This document shows positions 5,293 to 12,148 of a DNA stretch of 12,148 nucleotides, one piece after another. The notes beneath the pieces were generated by a model. That model did not search any database. It was not told where the DNA came from and worked only from the letters and a program-made list of their open reading frames with translations. The first letter of the stretch is position 1, and each line of letters opens with the position of its first letter. The DNA is from Streptosporangiaceae bacterium (GTDB lineage Bacteria > Actinomycetota > Actinomycetes > Streptosporangiales > Streptosporangiaceae): NCBI GenBank assembly GCA_025934635.1, contig JAICWX010000259.1, forward strand, positions 1-12,148, read 5' to 3'. The translations under genes were made by a program, and so were the position numbers.

Positions 5293-8200
5293 GGTCCGGT
5301 GAGCATCGCCCTGACCCTGCTCGCCGAGGTGCGCTGGCGGGGGAGACCGGTCGCGGGGGATCGCCCGCAGGCGCTGCTGGCTGCTCTCGCGGCCCGCGGC
5401 TCCCGTCCGGTGCGGCCCGACGAGCTGATCGAGCTGGTCTGGGGCGACGACGCGCCGAGCAACGGCCAGAAGAGCCTGCAGGTGCTGGTGTCGCGGGCCA
5501 GGAACGCGTGCGGCGCGGACGCGATCGTCCGCGACGCCGTCGGCTACCGGCTCGGGGCCGCGCCGGGTGAGGTCGACAGCGGCCGGCTGGCCGAACTCGT
5601 GCGGGCCGCCGTCGCCGTGCTCGACCAGGACGCGGCCGCCGCCGAGAAGCTGGCGGGGGAGGCCATGGAGCTGGCGGCCGGCTTGTCCCCGGCCGCCGCC
5701 GGGGACGACGGCCCGCTGGCGGAGGTCCGGCGGGCCGCGGCCGCCGATGCGGCCACCGCGCGGGTGATCCGGGCCCGGGCCGCCAGCCGGGCGGGCGCGC
5801 ACGCGGCCGCGCTGCCGGTCCTCGCGGCGGCCCATGCGCGGTCACCGCAGGACGAACCGCTGCTCGCGGACCTGCTGCGCAGCGAGGCTACGGTCAGCGG
5901 CCCGGCGGCGGCGCTCGACCGGTTCGAGCGCTACCGCCGGGACCTGCGCGAGCGGCTCGGCGCGGATCCCGGTGAGCTGCTGCAGCGCACGCACCGCGGC
6001 CTGCTCGCGCTCGACCGCCCGGTGCGCCGGGGGGTGCGCTACGACGCGACCGAGCTGATCGGCCGGGACGCCGACCTGGCGCGGCTGCGGGCCCTGATGG
6101 CCGGGGCGCGGGTGGTGTCCATCGTCGGGGCCGGCGGGCTGGGCAAGACGCGGCTGGCGCACGCGCTCGCCCGCGACGCGGCGCAGCCGGTCGTCCACTT
6201 CGTCGAGCTGGCCGGCGTCACCGCCGACGAGGATGTCGCGGTCGAGGTCGGGTCCGTCCTCGGCGTCCGTGACTCGGTCAGCGGCCACCGGACCCTGACC
6301 GCCGAGCAGCGGGCCGACATCAGGGCCCGGATCGCGCAGCGGCTCGCGCAGTCCCCGAGCCTGCTGGTCCTGGACAACTGCGAGCACCTGATCGAGGCGG
6401 CGGCCGAGCTCACCGCCTTCCTGATCGCGGCCGCGCCCGACCTGCGCGTCCTCACCACCAGCCGGGCCCCGCTGGCGATCGCCGCCGAGCGCGTCTACCC
6501 GCTCGGCGAACTGCAGACGGGCGACGCGGCCCAGCTGTTCCGCGAGCGGGCGGTCGCCGCGCGACCGGGCGTGCGTCTCACCGAGCCGGTCGTGGCCGGT
6601 ATCGTCAGCCGGCTCGACGGCCTGCCGCTGGCGATCGAGCTCGCCGCGGCCCGGGTGCGCGCCATGTCGGTCGAGGAGATCGACCGGCGGCTCGAGGACC
6701 GGTTCGCGCTGCTGCGCGGCGGCGACCGCAGTGCTCCCGACCGGCACCAGACCCTGCTCGCGGTCATCGAGTGGTCCTGGAACCTGCTGGACGCCGGCGA
6801 GCAGCGCGCCCTGCGGCGGCTGGCGCTGTTCCAGGACGGTTTCACGCTCGAGGCGGCGGAGATCGTGCTCGGCCCCGGTGCCTTCGACGCGGTCCGCGGC
6901 CTCGTCGACCAGTCGCTGCTGAGCGTGGCCGAGACCGGGGCCGGGATCCGCTACCGGATGCTGGAGACCGTCCGCGAGTTCGGCCGGATGGAGCTCCGGG
7001 CGGCCGGCGAGGACGCCAGCGCCCGCGCCGCCCAGCGCCGCTGGGCCGTCGGCTACGCGTCCGCCCATCAGGCGGGCCTGACGGGCACCGGCCAGTTCGC
7101 GGCGGTCGACGCGATCAGCGCCGAGGAGACCAACCTGGCCGACGAACTGCGCGCCGCGATCGCCGACGGCGACCGCGACTCTCTCGTGCCGCTGCTGGCT
7201 GCCCTCGGTCTGTTCTGGACGATGCGCGGCGAGCACTTCCGGCTGATCGTCCTGGCCCGGGCGGTCGCCGAGGCGGTCCGCGGCTGGCTCCCCCCGCCGG
7301 ACCTGGCGAACGCCGCCCGGACGGCGGTGGCGATCACCTTGAACAACTCGATGATGATCGGCGAGGGCGGGGCGGACGGCCCGCTGATGACGGTGCTGCG
7401 CGAGCTCGGTCCCGATCCGGGCGGCAACGTGTACCTCTCGGGCCTGGTCCGGGTGCTGCTCGCGTACGACTCGGCCGGTCCGGGCCGCTTCCCGCACCGG
7501 CTGGCGGCCGACGCCGCCGGCGAGGCCGGCGTCTCCGGGTTCGGTGCCCGGCTGGTGGCGCTGGCTGCCGATCCGGACCGGCACACGGCCGCCGCCGCCA
7601 GCCAGTGGCTCGGTCACGAGCGCGAGAACGCCGGCGATCCAGCCGGCGCGATCGAGGCCACCCAGCGCGTCCTGGATCTCGTCCGGGACGAGGACGGCCC
7701 CTGGTCGCGGGCGATGCCGCACGCCGTGCTGGCCGAGCTGACCATGCACATCGGTGACCACGCGGCGGCGGTCGAGCACGCCCGGGTCGCCCTGCCGGTG
7801 ATGCAGCGGATCGGTGCCAGTGACGACGAACTGCAGATGCGCACTCTGCTGGTGTTCTGCGCGATCGGCGAGGGCAGGCTCGCCGACGCGGCGGACGAGC
7901 TGGGCCGGATGGACCAGCTCTCCTCGAGCACGACCGCGTTCGGCTGGAACGCCTTCGGGGTGGTGGGCGCGGCCGAGCTGGCGCTCGCCTCCGGCGATCC
8001 CGGGGCCGGGCTGGCACTGTACCGGGAGTCGGCGGCCCGGATGCGCGAGGTTCAGCTGCCCGGAGTCACCCGCACCGGGATGGAACCGTGGGTCCTGTTC
8101 GGTGCGGCGATGGTGCTCGGTGCGCATGCCTTCTACGCGGCCGGCGACGACGTCGCGCGCGGGGAGGCGCTGTTCCGCACCTGCCGGACGGGCGCGCTGC

Positions 8201-8502
8201 GGGTCGTGACCGCCGAGAACCCGCACCTCGACTACCCCGCCTCGGGGCTGGTGCTGTTCGCCCTGGGGGCGTGGAGCCTGCTGCGCCGGACCGCGCCGGC
8301 CGCCGATGCGCTGCGGCTGCTCGCCCTGGCCGACCGGTTCGCCTACAACCGCATGATTCCCACGATGCGCTGGGAGCGGATCACGCCCGCGGCCGAGGAA
8401 GCCGCGCCCGGCTTGCTCGCCCGGCTGCAGGCCGAGTACCGGGACTGCCCGCAGCCGGGCCTGCTGACGCAGGCCCGGCTGGCGGTGGAGCGGCTGCCCG
8501 GG

Positions 8503-9362
8503 TTACATCCGCCGCCGGTAGCTCCGCACCGAGAGCGGCGCGAAGACCGCGATCACGACCAGGCTCGCGAGCAGCGTCCAGCCGGCCTCGCCGGTGATGA
8601 CGCCCTGGTTGGCCAGCCCCCGCGTGGCCGACACCAGGTGCGAGACCGGGTTGATCTTCACGAAGGCCGCCAGCCACCCCGGCAGGGAGCTCACCGGCAC
8701 GAAAGCGTTCGACAGGAAGGTCAGCGGGAACAAGATCATCATCGACATGCCCTGCACCGCCCGGGCGCTCTTGGCGACGGTCCCGATCCAGGTGAAGATC
8801 CAGGCCAGCGCCCAGCCGGTGAAGATCGCGAGCACCATCGCGCCGAGCACGCCCAGGACGCCCCCGCCGGGACGGTAGCCGATGAGCACGCCGGTGACGA
8901 ACGTCAGGCCGGCCGCGATCAGGTAACGCACCAGGTCCGCGACCATCGGGCCGGCCAGCGGGGCGACCCGGGACATCGGCATCGCCTTGAACCGGTCGAA
9001 TACGCCCTTGTCCATGTCCTCGCGCAGGTTGACGCCGGTGGACATGCAGGTGGTCAGCACGGTCTGGGCGACGATCCCGGGGATCAGGATGGGCAGGTAG
9101 CTGTGCACGTTGCCGGAGATCGCGCCGCCGAAGAGATAGGCGAACATGGCCGTGAACAGCAGCGGCTGGACGGTGACGTCGAAGAACTGCTCCATGTTGC
9201 GGCGCATCTTCTTCAGCGCGCGCCAGGCCATGACCAGCGTCTGGGCGACCGTCTCGGCGATGGTGGTGCGCGGGCGGGTGCGGGCCACCGCGGCGGCCGG
9301 GTCGATGACGTTCCGCGGCGCCGGGCCGGCCGACGGCGGGCGCGCGGTGGTGATGATGATGC

Positions 9363-9366
<4 letters not shown>
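8503..9366 (-). CDS. ABC-2 type exporter permease, DrrB-like
   Basis: The 287-residue protein has an N-terminal cytoplasmic tail and about six hydrophobic segments (roughly 62-82, 90-112, 141-163, 168-195, 205-225, 262-281). This is the layout of ABC-2 (DrrB-type) permeases. The conserved cytoplasmic loop EDMDKGVFDRFKAMPMSR (116-133) is the family's coupling region with the ATPase. It would pair with the upstream ATPase as an exporter of a hydrophobic drug, lipid or metabolite; the substrate is unknown. The GTG start at 9366 overlaps the ATPase stop by four bases (GTGA), with GGAGGT upstream, so translation is coupled. The gene ends in TAA at 8503-8505, exactly where the homologous part of the convergent regulator ends. 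The regulator's open frame continues across this whole gene on the other strand. Confidence 0.93.
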
Positions 9367-10388
<1,022 letters not shown>

Positions 10389-10395
10389 GGCAAGA

Positions 10396-10401
10396 ACGCT
10401 A
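10396..10401 (-). promoter_or_regulatory. Leaderless-type promoter (-10 TAGCGT) of the DrrAB-like operon
   Basis: On the minus strand TAGCGT ends 7 nt before ATG 10388, and no Shine-Dalgarno is present. The -35 position at 17-bp spacing (10419-10424) reads GCCGTG, unlike TTGACA, and is one of three such direct repeats. A weak -35 covered by repeats suggests dependence on an activator. Confidence 0.48.
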
Positions 10402-10405
10402 AGCG

Positions 10406-10443
10406 GCCGTGCCTTCACCACGGCTACACGGCGGTATCACGGC
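10406..10443 (-). promoter_or_regulatory. GCCGTG direct repeats over the exporter promoter, candidate SARP/AfsR-type operator
   Basis: On the minus strand GCCGTG starts at 10443, 10432 and 10424, so the steps are 11 and 8 bp. An inverted copy (GCCGTG on the plus strand) lies at 10406-10411. SARP/AfsR regulators are known to bind short direct repeats about 11 bp apart overlapping the -35. Here the most promoter-proximal direct copy falls exactly on the -35 position. The distance to the -10 (17 bp) is longer than the usual 8 bp, so a different regulator, such as a TetR protein using the inverted pair, is the alternative. Confidence 0.4.
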
Positions 10444-10617
10444 CGACGGCCCGCGAAACCCGTGAAACTCCCGCATCAAGCGCCAGCGTCTGGTGCCGAG
10501 GCGGTCGGCCCGCGGCCCGGTTCCCATTCCCGCGCCCCGGTTTCCATCCTCAGAGCCCATATCCGCACCACAAGCCCCGTCCCTTACCCACCCCCGGCTC
10601 TCACCCGGGCCCCGGCA

Positions 10618-10644
10618 ACGACATCGATGCTCCATCGATGTCGT
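10618..10644. promoter_or_regulatory. Perfect inverted repeat with 12-bp arms, candidate operator or hairpin
   Basis: The arms ACGACATCGATG and CATCGATGTCGT are exact reverse complements around CTC. Each arm contains the ATCGAT palindrome. The element lies about 230 bp upstream of the exporter ATPase and 180 bp upstream of the nucleotidyltransferase gene, in otherwise featureless DNA. It could bind a dimeric regulator of one or both divergent genes, or fold as an RNA hairpin. No T tract follows on either strand. Confidence 0.5.
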
Positions 10645-10824
10645 CAGCGCGACACCCAGGCCGTGGCAGTAAAGCACCAGGCGCACCACGGGTATCGCCC
10701 GTCTCGCGAGCCGGACGTTCACCGCGGAAGAGCCGCGCCCACGGCCCCTTGCCGCCGGCCTGCCCTCCGGTGTCATGCTTAAAAAGCGAGCCGAGAGTTA
10801 TGGCGCAGTCCGGAATTGAGGGGA

Positions 10825-11778
10825 ATGGGGTTGGCGGACAGTTCAGTGCCTCGTCCGGGCGCAGTCCCGCCGGAGCCATCCGCTGACCGGGATGCCGGCG
10901 GTGCCGCGGGCAGGCTGGCCGGTACCCAGCTGGGTGAGGTCGTGCTGGCCCGGGCGGTATCCGCCTATCAGGCAGCCCTCGGCTCGCGCCTGATCGCCGG
11001 CTACGCGCTCGGCAGCCTGGCCCACGGGGGATTCAGCCCGCTGGTGAGCGACGTCGATCTCGGGATCGTCCTGCAGGATCCGCTGCGGGCGAAAGACCGC
11101 CTGACCATCCGCACGGTGGCCCGCTCGGTGCGGGCCGGAGGTTCGGCGCTCGACCAGCGGCTGTCGGTGTTCTGGGGGACACCCATGACCTTGCGGGGCC
11201 AGCGCCCCGGCGGCCGGTTCCCCCCGCTGGACCGGCTGGACCTGCTTGAGTACGGCCGGCTGCTCACCGGGCGGGACGCGCGGGACGCCGTGGCCCGCCC
11301 CGGCGCCACCGAACTGCTGGTGGCAGGCGCGGAGTTCGCCCTTGGCTACCTCGGCGCCACGAGCCCGGGGCTGCCCGGCCGCCTCCGGGCCCGGCTCTCG
11401 CCCCGCGACGACAGCGCACTGGACGAGATCCGCGCCCCGGCGCGGCTGGTGGCCCGCGGGCCCCGGCGGGTGACCAAGATCGTGCTCTTTCCCGTTCGCT
11501 TTCTCTTCACGGCCGAGACGGGCCGGGTGGGTACCAACACTGCCGCGGCCGAGCACTATCTGGCCGGCGGGTCCGCGCCCGCCGCCGCCCTCGTTACCGC
11601 CGCCCTGGCCTGGCGCCGCGCGTGGCCAGCGGACGATGCGGCGACCGGGCTCCTGCGCCGGGAGCTGATACCGCTGTACGTCCAGTACCTCGAGGATCAC
11701 ATCGCGCGCCTGCACGCCGTCAATTGCCGTCAGCTGGCTGACAGCTTCCAGCGCTGGCAGGCCCGGCTCGTGGCCTAA
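10825..11778 (+). CDS. Nucleotidyltransferase-fold protein
   Basis: The product is about 317 residues. GYALGSLAHGGFSPLVSDVDLGIVL (about 59-83) is the signature of the Pol-beta-type nucleotidyltransferase fold: the GS motif at 63-64 and the metal-binding pair Asp76 and Asp78 (DVD). This arrangement resembles aminoglycoside nucleotidyltransferases and related enzymes that move a nucleotide onto a small molecule or protein. The third acidic residue expected on a later strand is not obvious (RLSVFWGT near 113-120), so activity is uncertain. The C-terminal part is mostly helical. The first 38 residues are Pro/Ala-rich and look unstructured. The start is ambiguous: ATG 10825 has GAGGGG very close, TTG 10831 has the same site at ideal spacing, and TTG 10816 and GTG 10939 are in frame. 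The TAA stop overlaps the stop of the convergent dehydrogenase gene. Confidence 0.78.
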   Translation: MGLADSSVPRPGAVPPEPSADRDAGGAAGRLAGTQLGEVVLARAVSAYQAALGSRLIAGYALGSLAHGGFSPLVSDVDLGIVLQDPLRAKDRLTIRTVARSVRAGGSALDQRLSVFWGTPMTLRGQRPGGRFPPLDRLDLLEYGRLLTGRDARDAVARPGATELLVAGAEFALGYLGATSPGLPGRLRARLSPRDDSALDEIRAPARLVARGPRRVTKIVLFPVRFLFTAETGRVGTNTAAAEHYLAGGSAPAAALVTAALAWRRAWPADDAATGLLRRELIPLYVQYLEDHIARLHAVNCRQLADSFQRWQARLVA

Positions 11779-12148
11779 GAGCTGGCCGGCCTGGCCAGCA
11801 GCGGCTGTGACGTGTCCTGGTTCGGGCGCACCTGGAGCTTGCGTCCCTGGCCGGCCCGGAACATCCGCAGCGCCTGGCCGTAGTCCTCGAGCGTGAAGCT
11901 GTGGCTGATCATCGGCCGGGCCTTGATCGCGCCCGCCTCGAACATCGCGACCGCCCGCCCGAACGAGTTGAGCACGGCCATCGTCCCGACCACGGAAACC
12001 TCGTCCCGGTAGACCCGGAACGGCGAGTAGCGGGCGGTGGCGTCGGCGGGCGCCACGCCGAAGTGCTGGAACACGCCGCCGGCCATGACCCGCGGCAGGC
12101 CGTCCTCGATCGCGGCGATGCTCCCGGTGCAGTCGATGACCACCTCCC
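11775..12148 (-). CDS. Zinc-type alcohol dehydrogenase (MDR family), C-terminal part
   Basis: The frame enters from the right edge and gives about 124 C-terminal residues, ending in TAG at 11775-11777. The start, the catalytic zinc domain and most of the NAD(P)-binding site lie outside. VVIDCTGS followed by GLPRVMAGGVFQHFGV is the end of the Rossmann fold of medium-chain dehydrogenases (sorbitol, threonine and polyol type). RVYRDEVSVVGTMAVLNSFGRAVAMFEAGAIK and the ending SHSFTLEDYGQALRMFRAGQGRKLQV match the closing catalytic-domain segment. These enzymes oxidise alcohols or polyols with NAD(P); the substrate is unknown. A GTG at 12143 is internal (Val), not a start. The last four bases overlap the stop of the nucleotidyltransferase gene tail to tail. 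Confidence 0.86.
   Translation of the reverse strand, partial: EVVIDCTGSIAAIEDGLPRVMAGGVFQHFGVAPADATARYSPFRVYRDEVSVVGTMAVLNSFGRAVAMFEAGAIKARPMISHSFTLEDYGQALRMFRAGQGRKLQVRPNQDTSQPLLARPASS

Larger units (their letters stand above)
10389..10824. other. Non-coding region between divergent exporter and nucleotidyltransferase genes
   Basis: About 436 nt without a credible gene. It holds the exporter promoter and its GCCGTG repeats (10396-10443), a pyrimidine-rich stretch around 10500-10600, and a perfect 12-bp-arm palindrome (10618-10644). A locally AT-rich spot (TTAAAAAG near 10780-10787) may belong to the promoter of the rightward gene. Open frames on both strands are Arg/Pro-rich and show no domain. 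Confidence 0.55.

Noticed and set aside
5842..8226. Long minus-strand open frame (794 aa) opposite the AfsR-like regulator
   Set aside because: Its translation is Arg/Gly/Asp/His-rich with no domain, typical of antisense frames in GC-rich genes, and the plus strand encodes recognisable domains.

Overview
The window is very GC-rich (third codon positions almost all G or C), with GTG and TTG starts, leaderless-type promoters and large multidomain regulators. This points to an actinomycete (high-GC Actinomycetota, Streptosporangiales/Streptomyces-like). It looks like chromosomal accessory territory dominated by regulators and small enzymes. I see no rRNA, tRNA, CRISPR array or insertion sequence.

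Layout from left to right. (1) 1-1025, minus: N-terminal ATPase part of a LuxR/LAL-type regulator that runs off the left edge. (2) 1026-1345: a gene-poor gap with two palindromes and a 40-residue relic resembling the C-terminus of an NCS1-type permease. (3) 1346-1900, plus: a DUF1707 protein with two membrane segments. (4) 1970-2374, minus: a small secreted protein, convergent with the previous gene. (5) 4535 to 2476, minus: a probable operon of an unrecognised 264-aa protein, a PPK2-family polyphosphate kinase and a VOC/glyoxalase-like protein. (6) 4805-5206, minus: a second VOC protein. (7) 5299 onward, plus: a large AfsR-like (wHTH-BTAD-NB-ARC) regulator. (8) 10388 to 8503, minus: a DrrA/DrrB-type ABC exporter operon. 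(9) 10389-10824: a non-coding gap with a perfect 12-bp-arm palindrome and repeats near the exporter promoter. (10) 10825-11778, plus: a nucleotidyltransferase-fold protein. (11) 11775-12148, minus: the C-terminal part of a zinc-type alcohol dehydrogenase.

The most unusual point is the 3' end of the AfsR-like regulator. Its homologous part appears to end near 8502, exactly where the convergent exporter permease gene ends, but the reading frame has no stop there. It stays open to 9663, antisense to the whole permease gene and about 300 bases of the ATPase gene. The exporter promoter region carries GCCGTG direct repeats on the exporter strand, two of them 11 bp apart, which is the spacing known for SARP/AfsR-type binding sites. 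Together these suggest a regulator-exporter pair, possibly with antisense coupling. This is inference from layout and motifs.

Three starts (2910, 5299, 10388) have a TANNNT -10-like hexamer 6-7 nt upstream and a weak or absent Shine-Dalgarno, as expected for leaderless actinobacterial mRNAs. The two VOC genes share the 11-mer TAGGGTGGATC at their presumed promoters.
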